From: Ciborinia camelliae
Lineage: Eukaryota > Ascomycota > Leotiomycetes > Helotiales > Sclerotiniaceae
Direction of reading: 5' to 3'
NCBI GenBank assembly: GCA_025890175.1
Contig: JANPYM010000001.1
Coordinates: 3,000,288-3,064,287, forward strand
DNA: 64,000 nt
Below are positions 22,396 to 34,400 of the stretch, in pieces. The position numbers and the translations under genes are program-made. Under the pieces are notes generated by a model. That model searched no databases and was not told the origin of the DNA. It saw only the letters and a program-made list of their open reading frames with translations. The number at the start of each line of letters is the position of its first letter. The stretch's first letter is position 1.

Positions 22396-24061
22396 ATGGA
22401 GCGGATAGTCTCAAGCCGTCGTGTGCCATATCTATATGCACTGTATACAACTCTCAATACGGCTGGCACAGTTCTGTGTGAAGCACCTCTGCTCCGTCTC
22501 GTCGAGCGCTCGTTCTGCCGAGAATACTATTTGAAGAACGACCCTAGCTTGATCGGGCTTAATGGGCAAGTTGAAGAGAGATATTGTAAGGTCGATGACG
22601 TCCAATCAGCAGTGGCAGAACTGCTTGGCTGGGAAGCTTTTCTGACAGCTATGATTGGTAGGTCTTGGAAAGAAGAAATATGGATATTGTGATAAGTTAA
22701 GAGAAAGGAAGAGAAAAATGCTAACTTTGAAGCCAGGCATAATTGTTGCACCATTTTACTCATATATCTGTACAAGAGTAGATAGAAGATGGGTAATTTT
22801 AGCTGGTATGGGCAGCTGGGTAGTTTCTACTGGCTTTGTTTTTGTCGTTGGTAAATACACCCACCCCTCAAGCGACTTCAAAATTATTGAACTAACTAAT
22901 CGTCTCCAATCAGGTTCCTTTCAAGAAGTATTCGACATCAGATTTGTATTGTTGGCCAATCTTTTCACTTTTATCGGTGGTGGGCCAACAGTTACTTTTT
23001 CTATCATCCATGCCATTATCGCTGATTCCCTGCCACATTCCTCATTGTGAGTACACTTATCTCACAGATATATTATCACTGACGTCTTTTCAAGAGCCTC
23101 AGCACTTTATTTCATCAGAGCAGCTGGTCTCGCCGTCGACGTTGGTGCACTAGCCGCGGCGGCCAAATTGATGACATTAAACCTATGGTTGCCGCCCTTG
23201 GTTGGGTTTCCAATCTACATTACGTGCCTTCCAATACTTGCTCTTATCCCTGGAGCCCAAGAAGACGGATATAAAATTGTTAACGGAACGGAAATTAAGA
23301 TAAACGAAGAATTTGAACTCCAGTCTAATGAAATCTCAACTCAAACGAATCTCGATTCTCTCGCAGCTAGTCCTCGTAGCTTATTAGGAAATGGAAACTC
23401 AAGATCTTTGACTAAGGGATTGACAGCCCGCATTCGAAAAATATATCTGATTTGCCACAGACTATTTGCGGGCAACCCTATCTCACAAGCCTGCCTGATC
23501 ATCTATTTTCTGGACTCTTTAGCTACCAATGTAAACGGTATCGCACCGCAATGGGCCAGCAAAAACCTAGGTTGGACCATTGCCGAGACAAATTACTTGC
23601 TCTCTTTCCGCTCTTTTATAAGCGGCATTGTTCTCATTTTGCTGCCTTTACTCAGTCGTATCCTTCGTCATCGAGACATTTCGTCTTCAAAAATTGACCT
23701 TGGCATAACCTCCTGCAGCATGATTTTCCTCCTCCTCGGTTCTGTAGCTTTCGGATTCTCTTGGTCCAAGTCGGTATTTATTATGGCTTTGGCGGTGGAT
23801 AGTCTAGGCGGTGGGTTTCATGATGCTTTAAAAAGTTACTGCACAGCCAAGGTGCCACCGCAAGAAGTCACCCAGCTTTATATTGGCATTGCAACAGCTG
23901 CTAGAGTTGGAAACTTGATAGGAAGTCCTTTGTGGGCAGGAATGTTTGTAATTTCAATGGATGCAGGCAGAGCATTATCTGGATTACCATTCTGGGCGAG
24001 TGCCGTAGTATGGAGCGTGGTTGGATATTTGCTTTGGGGTTTAAGAACAAAGTCATTGTAG
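22396..24061 (+). CDS. Major facilitator superfamily transporter
   Basis: Exons 22396-22657, 22737-22850, 22914-23046 and 23095-24061 join in phase to 491 residues. The second intron (63 nt) is read-through in frame but has a donor, an ACTAAC branch and a CAG acceptor. The start at MERIVSSRR leads into the first membrane helix. The family pattern CREYY...DPSLIGLNGQVEERYCKVDDVQ in the first loop is typical of fungal MFS proteins of the general substrate/multidrug type. RVDRRW fits the loop 2-3 signature. A long cytoplasmic loop (about 23270-23440) separates the two six-helix halves, and LGWTIAETNYLLSF begins the second half. Substrate unknown. As the next gene after the repeat precursor, it is the best candidate exporter of the mature peptide, like AprT or UstT in known clusters; this is inference. 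Confidence 0.85.
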
Positions 24062-26357
24062 AAAGCTGTGGGAAATGCATACAATCTGCAAGAAAAGGCG
24101 GAAGGTAGACTCTCATGGAGACTCAAAAGGAGGCACATACCAAGGAAAAGACTAGACAGGGGGCTAGTGTTCGACGTGAATTGTTTTAAAGTTGAAGTTT
24201 TTTTTGACAAAAGGTCCTGTACAATGGACTGCTCGCCTAATACGCTTCACTGCTTGGCATATAGAGGTTGCTGATAGCGCAGCACCAACCTCATTATCCC
24301 GAATGTAGCTGCCAACCTTTGGCCACAATCTATTTTGCAAATAACCCCGTCAGCCAAATGGCAATCTCAATACTCGCAATAAAAATCAAAGTAAACTGGG
24401 TTTAAATATCGACAAATCCGCACTGGCTGACATCCCAAACCAACCCTCCTCAATATTTCCATATTCTTTTCTTATAAGATCTTAAAAATAAGTCAGTCAC
24501 GAGTCACGACTCACAAATGAGGCTGAGCCACCCAAGCCTTGCTTGAAGATCTGCGGGGCGTTTAGTGGCGGGGCAAACTTTGTGCATGAGCGTGATGTGA
24601 AGATTCAAAATTCCAGGGCTGAAAAACATCTGATCAATGTGATTTTCTTGATATTATTGATATGATATAGCGTTAATGTTTCTAGCATGTTTATAGAAGT
24701 CCTTATATACGTAACTGAAAACTGCAACCTTTTTGACTTACATCTATCCAGTTTCCCATTCTCATCGCTCATCACCCAATCCCAATCCCAATCCCAATCC
24801 CATATTCAACTTTGAGTTGCTTAAATATTCAAAAGTACTTGTATGCAGGAACAAATACTTGCTGGAATGATTAGGTACATTCTTATTCCAATCGTTCGCT
24901 CAGCAGATTATAATGAAAATTCATGCACAACCAATGAAATTTTTCAAAGCCTTAATTAATTAAACCTTAAGGGTTTAAAGCCTAGAACTTCAAATCTAAT
25001 GCAATTTTCAGTCGGTTTAAGCTAAGCCCAATAAGCGGGTATATAACCCTCGGAAAAAATTAGTACTTTCATAAGGTATCTAAAGATTATACATTATTCA
25101 ATTGGATTGTAAACTTTCATTATAGCTTACTATTCGAATCTCTTCAAGGCAAGGAAACCGAATAGATCGGATCGTAATAACGAGTATTAGAATATCCCTG
25201 GTAACAAGGGGAGCTAATATATACTAGTACTCTCCCTTAATCAAGTGAGTGTGAGAGAAAAATGCCCATTTATGATTCAACAAAGGAAAATAAGATAGTC
25301 ATTTTGACTCGCACTTGCCTAAAATCTTACTCGGGCTGCTTGCTCAAAAAATGTCCCATAGAATGAGGGATCGCGAACTCGAAGATGTATATCTCCATTA
25401 TTATCGCTTAACGATTCATGAAGGTGGAGGAGTATTATATAAAAAAGGATTAGGGGTCTCTTTAAACCGTCCCATCTCAATGATCTCATACCACGAACCC
25501 CTATCAAATCCCTCCCTTTTCTCTCCCTTCCCATTCTTTCCCTGACCTCGTATTCCGCAAAATACTCTCCGGTCGGCCCATATTCAAGCTTTCGAAAGCT
25601 TAAAACGGTGTAGCAGGCAAGAGCAAATAAATATGTGGAAATGTTTTACGATTCCATCTGCATAAGGTAAAAGATACTCAAATTGCTAGAAAATCTAAAA
25701 TATCAAACGCCAAAAAAACCACAGATCTTCTATTTATAATTTTACCATCCCATCTTATGGCATTTATACTTTCTGCGGTATGAGTAGAGGTCTCCCCATT
25801 GGTCCTATTATACGGAACAACTAGGTATACTGCCAATGCCAAGAAGCCCTACTTCAAGTAAACAACAAATTGACTCCATTTTCACGTTTTTAGATGTCGA
25901 AAGTGGGGAGCCCGAGGACTTCCATAAGTTCCATTCCACTTCTAATCTTACCGCTAGAACATCTGGAATTATAATGAATCCAAGATGATTTGTTCGCTTA
26001 CAACGGATCCTTGGTTTAGTATCGGTACTCAATTAAGCTTGTTCGTGATCATGGAGTATCCGTTGTTATTACGGGCATGTGGGCTGCATATTAATATTAA
26101 AGATGGGAATTCATACGGGTAGGGTGGAATAGGTGGATAGGCTCGGGAGTCGGTAGGCACGAGATGGCATTTGGTGATAGGGATGTGGTGGGATCTCCAC
26201 CCCACCCCCCCTTTTAAGTTTTAACCCATATATAACCCACCAACCCGCCCTATCTGTCGACAGTATTGATTTTTAGATTATTCTGATCAACTACTACACT
26301 CGTTTCTGTTGCTTCGTTTTTAATTCTAGATATTGTTTCCTGAATAATTTTCAAAAA
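24062..26357. other. Intergenic, A/T-rich; TATA box before the peroxidase
   Basis: No supported gene in 2.3 kb. A CCCAAT-type tandem (CCCAAT x5) lies at about 24775-24804. TATATAA at 26229-26235 is 123 bp before the peroxidase ATG and is its likely core promoter. Confidence 0.45.
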
Positions 26358-28032
26358 ATGAAGGCGGTATCTTTGATCAGTATGGGCCTATTGCCCGTGC
26401 TGTCAGCGAAGGCAGCAGATTTCACCTGGCCCTCTGAGTACGATCGGCTTGATGATATTCTTTATCTTCAGCATGGTTGGTTGGGTTATGGTTTCAGAGA
26501 TGGTAAGTCATTCAAAGAAAGATGGCATTCCAACCAGCAACCAGAACATGTTTATTGATTCTCACATAGGTGTTACACCGTGTTCCTTCTCATCGGCCGG
26601 AGGTGGCCGTCAAACAGCGGCAGAATGGATAAGAACAGCTTACCACGATATGGCAACTCATGATGTCGAAACTGGGCTTGGAGGGCTTGATGCCTCTATT
26701 GCATACGAGCTTGGCCGAGCGGAGAATCCGGGTGACGCTTTTAACGGCACCTTCGGGTTTTTGGACGGTTATCACTCAATTAAGGCTTCGATGGCTGATC
26801 TCATCGCCATGTCTGTTGTGGTTGCCTCGGTGTCCTGCGGAGGTCTTGATGTTCCATACAGAGGTGGGCGAGTCGATGCAACTGGGGCTGGTGTCTCTGG
26901 CGTCCCCGAACCCCAGCAGGATCTAGCGACGCACACTGCTATATTTGCAAAGCAGGGCTTCAACACTAGCGAGATGATCACCATGGTAGCATGCGGACAT
27001 GTTCTCGGAGGAGTACATGGAGTCGATTTCCCCCAGATTACTGGCGACGACACAAACTTCCCACATTTCGATTCGACACACGACCAGTTTATCAACACCA
27101 TTGTAACCGAATACCTAGAGGATAACTCAACCGACGTGCTTGTGATGGGCAAAAACGACACCTTCAATTCCGACAAGCGCATATTCGGTGCTGACAACAA
27201 CAAAACCATGAAAGCTCTAGCTGAACCAACTTATTTCCAAAAGCAGTGCTCTGACATCTTCGCGAGGATGATCGACACCGTTCCTGCAGCCGTCACACTA
27301 TCTGATGTCATGACACCCAGAGAAGTGAAACCATGGGGAATCACCTTAACCTTGGGTGCAAACAACACTCTAGCCTTTGCAGGCCACATCCGTGTGCGAA
27401 CCACCGGCCAGGACGACAGCAAGTTGTCATTATCAATCAAATACCGTAATCGCGATAGCAGCACCTCTACTGTTCTCGCCGCCACTCGCGAGACCTACCA
27501 GGATGGACAAAGTTACGGCTTCAACCGGGAGATTTTCACTTGGTACTCGTTCAGCACCGAACTGAGTGCTTCATCGGGCGTCTCATCTTTCGACGTTATT
27601 CTACACACCACTGGTGCAGCCGATCAAACCAACACCAACAACGGCAACGGGTTCCCCGTCTCAGACGCAATCCTCTTCCAATCAGCGCAATCCTGCAGCC
27701 CTCAAATCGCCGTCAACGCAGCCGGTCAATACAACTTGACCATGACGGCCGCCGTTCGCGCCGACCGCGCCAGCGAGCTCGTAGCCTTCGACTGGGTTTA
27801 CAAGCGCTCCACCCCAGGAATAGACATCAACCAACTCGAGGTCCAGCGTACGATTATGGAGAAGACAAGTGCGGAAATCGATGGATACTATTTGTTTTCC
27901 GCGACAAAGACGATCGATACTACGCAATATCAGACAACACTTGATTTGGTGTTGGGAGAGGGTAAGGATGTAACGAAGGTGGAGTATATTGTCACTGCTG
28001 GGTTGGCCGCGGCCTGTAAGGCGTTTCCTTAA
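26358..28032 (+). CDS. Secreted fungal haem peroxidase (plant/fungal peroxidase superfamily)
   Basis: Exons 26358-26502 and 26570-28032 (67-nt intron, GTAAGT...ACATAG) give 535 residues. A signal peptide (MKAVSLISMGLLPVLSAKA) is followed by the peroxidase domain. The distal motif RTAYHDMATHD supplies Arg70 and His74, matching the RxxFH pattern of lignin-type peroxidases. The proximal motif MVACGHVLGGVHG supplies His192. Substrates cannot be told from the sequence; extracellular oxidation of phenolics with hydrogen peroxide is the family role. The domain of about 270 residues is followed by about 250 further residues with several Asn-Xaa-Thr sites and a Cys (QSCSPQIAVNAAGQYNLT). This makes the protein much longer than a classical class II peroxidase; the extension is not recognised. 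I see no transmembrane or GPI signal. Confidence 0.85.
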
Positions 28033-28505
28033 GCTGTAGAATTGGCTGGGCTAAATAAAAGCTTGTTTTGTTGTAATTTTGCATTATTTAAGTATAGATG
28101 CTTAAAAGTAATGATTTGATATTATTATTAGAGTTACGGCAGTTTTGAAGAAATTAGTAATGGGAGAAGATAGATGAAAAGGATATATTAAATTGAATTT
28201 AATGAGATTTAAAATAAATTTGAGTATCATTAGATACCTAATTCTGATATTCCAAGTTCTTTCTTAACGAGACATGAGATATGATCGGATCACTGGATCA
28301 TCGACTTATGACTGTAAACTTATGAATGGGAATCTTTCTTGAACGTTAGACAAAATCTTACATGCCAGGGAAAAAATGTACACAGCATCCCGAGACCAAC
28401 AAGACTGCAAGGATGCAGTAGGACATGATCGATATTGTCCGATATAGATGCATAACACAGCATCAACTGGGATATTAACAACATTCCACAATATAGTATC
28501 ACGAT
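28033..28505. other. Convergent 3' spacer
   Basis: A/T-rich sequence between convergent genes; no gene seen. Confidence 0.5.
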
Positions 28506-29570
28506 TCACCACCTCTCGATCCTCCCAACCATTCCCACATTTCCAAGGCCATCCACAATCCTCATATCCACCACGTTCCCCGTCTCCTCCCCCATCAATA
28601 TCCTATACGTCTCCCCCACATACAGCGGACTCGTAGCTCTGTATGTGACCCTTTTTGGCGTCAATACATCAACATCATCAGTCCATTCACCTTTACTTTT
28701 ACTCTTTCCTTTCAACCATATGTATTAAATTCAACGGCCCATGTACGACGCAATCCCGATGGCCCTCTACTTCTCGACACCATTCACGGTTATAATGTAT
28801 TTTATGCGCGTTGAATGTGAGAGCCGAGAAACGGAAGAGTGAGATGGGTGTATGGGTAATGTCGCGTGAGTGCGGAGCGGAGGGAAAAGGAATGCGAGGA
28901 GGAGGTGGTGGGAGAGGAAGGGGATTACGCGGATCTATTTCGCGTCTGAATATCCAATTCCTGGTCAATTTCTGAATTAGTCTATATCAATCATGTGAAA
29001 ACCGTAAATGCACTTTAAAGAAACATATGTAGTTGATATTCAAACCTAGAATCATGATAGAATAGTACGTATGACTTGCCTCCGATCTATAATTGCAAGC
29101 CCCTTGGCATTCTCGAACCTCTTCTCAACCCCCACAACCACCATCTCCTCACCCGCTCTCGTCATCTTCGCCTCTACACTCTGCAACACCGTCTTCTCCT
29201 CTACCTCCTGCCCCGCCATCAACTGATTATCCCTCACCCATTCCAATTCTCCCCCGGCCCACATGCGTCTTGTAAAGGGACCCGGGGGGTTAAAGACCCT
29301 ATCCGATCCATCAGCCCCCAATTCACTCTCTACAACCTCCGGAGTAAAATAGACGAGATGGTGGCATGGAGGAATGGGAGTATTATCCTGATTGTATATT
29401 GTGGAGTATGGGAGCGTGGCTCCTAATCGTTGCAGTTGATTTGCATCGAGGTATTGCGAGCGGATTAAGGGCCGACTGGTTTTGTGGGTGGACAGGAAAG
29501 ATGCTGCGATTGTGGATGCGGTTGTGGAGGGGGTTACGGTGCTATAGAGGCGACGGAGGGGGAGAGTCAT
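28506..29570 (-). CDS. htd2: Mitochondrial hydroxyacyl-thioester dehydratase type 2 (Htd2-like), with an apparent frameshift
   Basis: Exon 1 is 29080-29570 and exon 2 is 28506-28960 on the minus strand. The intron is of GC-AG type (donor GCAAGT, acceptor GACCAG) and restores the motif DRRNWIFRREIDP. The N-terminus (MTLPLRRLYSTVTPS) looks like a mitochondrial presequence. PPCHHLVYFTPEV and PPGPFTRRMWAGGELEW mark the first hot-dog half, shared with mesaconyl-C4-CoA hydratases. HTPISLFRFSALTFNAHKIHYN and VVHGPLNL mark the second. Htd2 removes water from 3-hydroxyacyl-ACP in mitochondrial fatty-acid synthesis. Within exon 2 the frame breaks at 28716-28717 (ATGGTTG): dropping one G joins HGPLNLIHM to the next stretch ending in PLYVGETYRI. 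A sequencing error or a real mutation are both possible. The intact length would be about 314 residues. Confidence 0.75.
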
Positions 29571-30459
29571 GGTTGAGAAGGGGAAGGGGAAGGGTAAGGG
29601 GAAAGGGAATGGAAGGTGTCATTGTGTATTGAAGGAATGAAAGAATGAGGGGTAGAGAGAGATATTCCAAGATCTGGGGTAACGTTAAATGTTAAGGTTC
29701 GTTGATACTACCTCCCTAGGTAGGTACCTATGTAATCTTTCTTATTCCCGACGCGGTTGATGTTAGGTAGTTTTTATTTCCGGGGCTTATTATCCTAGCA
29801 CTTCTCCACTAAATAAGAGTTCGGGCACTAATCCATGGATAACTTTGAAGAAACGTCCATCATCCTCCCGTCTTCTCTGGTGCCTCTTTTCCAATACCAA
29901 AATCAATTGAACAAAAACTTCGTATTATCGTATAATTAATATTTATGAGCATTCGTAATTCCAAAGGGCGTTTTACCCAATCTTGAATACATGCATTTTG
30001 TGGGTACGAATTGTTTTAGATGCAATCTCACCTCACCGTTTCCAAAGATGAAACCATGGGTATGTTTTATGTCGAAGATCACGGAGTCTTCAAACAAACA
30101 AAAAACTGGAGAAATAATCTTAGACAAATGGGGGAGATAGGTTGGAAGTTCAAAGGTCGTTGCAGGTTTTTGCGTTGCCGCGATCAAATCTCACTACTGT
30201 ACAAGTATCCCAAAGGACCAGTAGATAGATTTCAATACCCACTCCATTTCATTGCGCCGAGAAGAATTGTTCATCGTGCATTTGAGATACCCCTTAATAC
30301 ACCTTTACAACCCTCCCCAAACAAAATATCGAAGTTGAACTCCACTCCCGGCCAATCCAATATATCATCCAATTCATGTCATAGCAATATGATTACCATT
30401 TCCTGTGCACCACCTGACCAATGAAATTGTGAATAATTTATGAAATAGAAAAATACCAT
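29571..30459. other. Intergenic, no supported gene
   Basis: A plus-strand frame at 30020-30424 (134 codons) shows no recognisable domain or promoter context and was not accepted. CCTAGGTAGGTACC-like microsatellite sequence lies near 29714-29728. Confidence 0.4.
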
Positions 30460-31472
30460 TTAAGACATCTCTCTGCTTTCCTCCAGTCTCTTGATCATTT
30501 CCCTCTCCTTAGGGCTGCGGGGGTTGGCATCGATGCCGAGAAGTGCAGAGATACTAGTAGCGTTGACCTTGCTTTCATGCACTGGTGTTGGCAATCGTTG
30601 AGGGGCTTGGGTGTTGTAGTGATAGCTTGCTCGGTTGAGATTTGACATATCTGGTGATACACATGGAGTTGGCGGTCCGTTGGATGCGACGCCTTGCTTC
30701 CAGGTTTCCTCGAGCAAAAGAGGAGATACACCTCCACCATACTCGGATGCGATAACGTTCCAGAAGGAGTTGCGATGAGCTTCGTATACACGACGAAGAC
30801 GCTCCTTGTCAACACTGGCAACAGTGACTGGGGTTGAAGTCATAACACAATCGATGCGGAGGGCTTGGTTGGCGGTGGAATCGGTAATGGTACGTCGAGA
30901 AGGGGATGGCTTGGGAAGAATGGCAATGGGTTGGCCGAGAGTTCGAGGAGGGCTGTTGGAGGCTGAGCGAGATATGAGAGAAGATGCAGATGGGAGTTGA
31001 ACGTGATGAGGTGACTGGGGTGAGTAATTGTAGGTAGGTGGTGTCACTGGGGGGAGGGTAGCCTCATTGATTGGCGATGGCAGGCGAAGAGGAAGGATCG
31101 GGGATTCTGACGTGGAGCTACCGGAAGGAGTCATCGAATTGGTACGCTTGCGGCGGTTACTTCCGTGGGATAATTGATGGTAGTGAAGACGGCAAGCCAA
31201 TTCAGTCTTTTTCAGATGAGCGGCGATGTGCTTATAAGGCATTTTCTGGAGACGGGTTTGGAGAAGATAAACTTCCTATAGAGAAATTGATTAATGAGTT
31301 TTCTTATGACATGCTGTTGTTCCATTCATACCTCATCCTCGCTCCATGCCCTACCACCACCAGTAGAAGCCGCTTTGCGATTTTTCTGTATGCCATATTC
31401 GTGTCTTTGGGCTACATCGACTGGAACGTATGTAGATGGTGTCACTTGGATGTTCATTTGATTGGAAGACAT
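30460..31472 (-). CDS. Myb/SANT-like DNA-binding domain protein
   Basis: Exons 31332-31472 and 30460-31275 (minus strand) join in phase (56-nt intron, GTATGA...CTATAG) to 318 residues. The intron splits the Myb-like domain: RAWSEDE ends exon 1 and EVYLLQTRLQKMPYKHIAAHLKKTELACRLHYHQLS follows. The single helix-turn-helix repeat keeps the Trp of W-S-x-x-E-D and the recognition-helix pattern. A basic NRRKR stretch lies just after it and could be a nuclear signal. The rest is Ser/Pro-rich with a second conserved-looking segment (KERLRRVYEAHRNSFWNVIASEYGGGVSP) and a C-terminal LLGIDANPRSPKEREMIKRLEESRE. This is typical of an uncharacterised filamentous-ascomycete regulator. Target genes are unknown. 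Confidence 0.8.
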
Positions 31473-34400
31473 GATGATAATCGTTGATTGGTGTTAAATT
31501 GAGAGAATTGTGCTGGAAAGCTCAAAGTATACTGTATAAAGGATGATTGAACCGGCAATCGAAGAATCAAAGAAGTTTATGATGCTATTGTAGAAGGTAA
31601 TATTTATCAAAAAGTTGAGATAAATGAGAAGACTTGTAATGTAAAGCTGTGAAGCAAAATAAAACAAAATATATAACTACAATAAGGAATGTAAAGCAGC
31701 TAAATCAGTTGGTAAGGAAAGGAAAGTAAAGTTAGCAGCGAAATAAGTAGTCACATCAAGTGCAAGGAAAGAAATATTTTTGAGGAGGATAACGATGAAC
31801 ATTATATGGAGAACTGACTTGGTTGCTCGGAATAACCATAATTCCAAGTCCAACAGTCTCTGAAGTCCAAAACTTTCTCGCAGGGAATGATGAGAAGTTG
31901 ATGTTCCTCAGAGTTTCTGATTATACATGGGTAGAGTTGCATATCTCCATTCGTTTTCGTCCCGTTTCTGCATCATAATGGTGTTTCTTAGATACGGGGG
32001 TTGATGATGTAAATCTCTGTTTGGCGTTTGAAGCTGGGTCTCAAGTATCATAACAGTGATAAGTTCCAAACTTGCCATAAAATCTCACAGAGAACTTGCC
32101 AAGATGACCATTGAATATTGAAATTCCCACAAACGCCATCTCCTGTGTGGTTGAACTTTTCATAACATCCATGCGACTTCGCAAACAAAGCGTGTTTTTT
32201 CTTCTCCATAGCAACGTGACTGATAATGGCAATGTAATTGCAAGGTCACAATGAACTTGACCGATAAGTAGTAAATATTGAAATTGATGGTTTCTGCAAT
32301 GTTACAACACCTGGAGGGGTTGAGGGGGAAGCGAGTTTCGAAGAGTTTCGTGCCGGGATTGGGTGACCCTCATTGACCCTCGAGCCACCCACCAATTCCA
32401 AGGGCTTTAAAAATCTTATCTTGCTCATCCTTCCTAGTAGTAAACGGGTCGAGTGCATGAATGATCGTGGAGATCGGACGTAAATAAGACCACAGTTGGA
32501 ACAATCGCCGCGCGCCTCTTTGGTTATGCTTGATGTTAGTGTTTGGACCATTTAAAACCGTTTAGAGTGAGTGGCTCATTAGTACGACCCATCTCGCCTT
32601 ATAATACCTCCATTCAGCACAAGGAAGAGCAACCAAGAAATTACTAATGACGAGTGACAGGTTAAGAATAGGAATAAACATATTCAAAAGAGAATAGCGT
32701 CATTATATTCGTCGTCGCACCGGCACAGGTACAGGCACGACTCCATCTATAGGTACTTGGTCAGAGTACTAAGAAATGTTGTGTTGACGGATGCAAAGTT
32801 ATGGTACTCGCAGGAAATATTACAAACGTGCTCGCTCTCTCTAATCTCTAATCCGAATTGAGCAAGAAGATTTATTTCGGGATGACGGTACAGGTGGAGC
32901 GTCAGTACGATTGGGGTATGAAATTAATGAAGTATTCTTACATAAATTGTTTTGAGGTATTTTGAGATATGTATTGAAGCCATTCAAGCCATTCAAGCCA
33001 AACGATCAAGCAATATTTCCAAATATTCTTTTCATTGTCCGTCTCAAATCATGCAAATCATGTAAGATATTCGATTTTGCGGGTTGAAGCAATAGAAGTG
33101 TTGAAAAAGGGAAAAAAGAGATTGGCAAGTATCCGGAAGGGTGAGCGTCCGATCTTTTGGTGAGGTGTCATCGTAATAGGTGTGTGTAGGTATTAGGTAG
33201 GTAGTATGTACTGTACTTGAGCTATTGATGGTCATTAAAGGGCTTTAATTCTGACAGCCACAACAGCCCTATAAGGAAAATGTTGATTGGTGTACCTACT
33301 ACAAGGTAGGTACGCTTAGGCTTGAGTTTGAATGGAAGTTAGATAACGAAGGTCGGGTAGGTTTGATCTCAAAGGGTAAGGGATGGAAATTTGATCACTT
33401 GATAAATGAACCAACTACGAGGTAACCAAGGTAAGGTATTCGAGTAAGTAAAATTGCAAATGGGATAATCTTCAGATGAATTAGATAGCTGGAGATGAGA
33501 TATCTAGAAAAACCTAAGCTGAGGTTGTGAAGGGGTTCGTTAAGCTTTTAAGTCGTTAAAACCCCTTGTCCTGAGCAGTGAGCACTGAGCACCTACCCTG
33601 AATTAAACAACCTTTGGAACCACCTTCATAGGGTTACTTCCAACCTTATTATTATCATTATTGCCGTTATTATTATTATTAGGTATTCAACCATCCATCC
33701 ATTATTATTTCCAGCTACAGTATCTCTCTAGCTATTAGCTAGTTATAGCTATCCATCTCCAAAATGATCCTCCCCTTATCTATAGCTACCTAGGTACCTA
33801 TAGCTACTACGGACAATTTCTTATTTACCCCATCATACTTCGTATACGATTAGCCATCTCCAAATTATCCTTCCATTACCTTACCTAACTATAAGTTACC
33901 ACGGGCAATTTACCCCATCCATACGATATACGATACCAAGAATGCAAAATTGGAAATGCATCCTCAAATTTTACATTCGTACTTTTCTTTTCTCCCATGC
34001 CATGTTGTTGAAGTGGTTGGCCGAGTCGAGATCTAAGCAAGTATTGGATGAATAGGGTGGCGCGGCCTCAAACAAAGTCGATGATATTCTGTCACTCATT
34101 ATGTCTCGATATCGCATGAAAAAAATGGGAATAACAAAAAATCTTTTTATCATAACGTTGTGAAGGAAAGTAGGTATTACTACCTAGATAGGTATCGTAC
34201 CATGGTAAGCAAAACACACGACCAATAAGAATGGGTTGAAATGGGTCGGAGGATAAAACATTTAGCTTAAGCATTTTATGCGCCTGTTGCGCTGTTGTAC
34301 TGTGGTTACAACCTTTAGGATGTGATGGTTTGTTGGTTAAGGTTCATTTAATGACATGCTGTGTTTGGATTCCTCAAATTCTGTCATGATTTCTTCGCAA

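Noticed and set aside
22851..22913. Extra 21-residue loop in the MFS transporter
   Set aside because: The 63-nt segment has donor, branch and acceptor signals and no membrane-protein character, so it was treated as an intron.
30020..30424. 134-codon plus-strand frame
   Set aside because: No domain recognised; low-complexity second half and weak context. A real small gene cannot be fully excluded.
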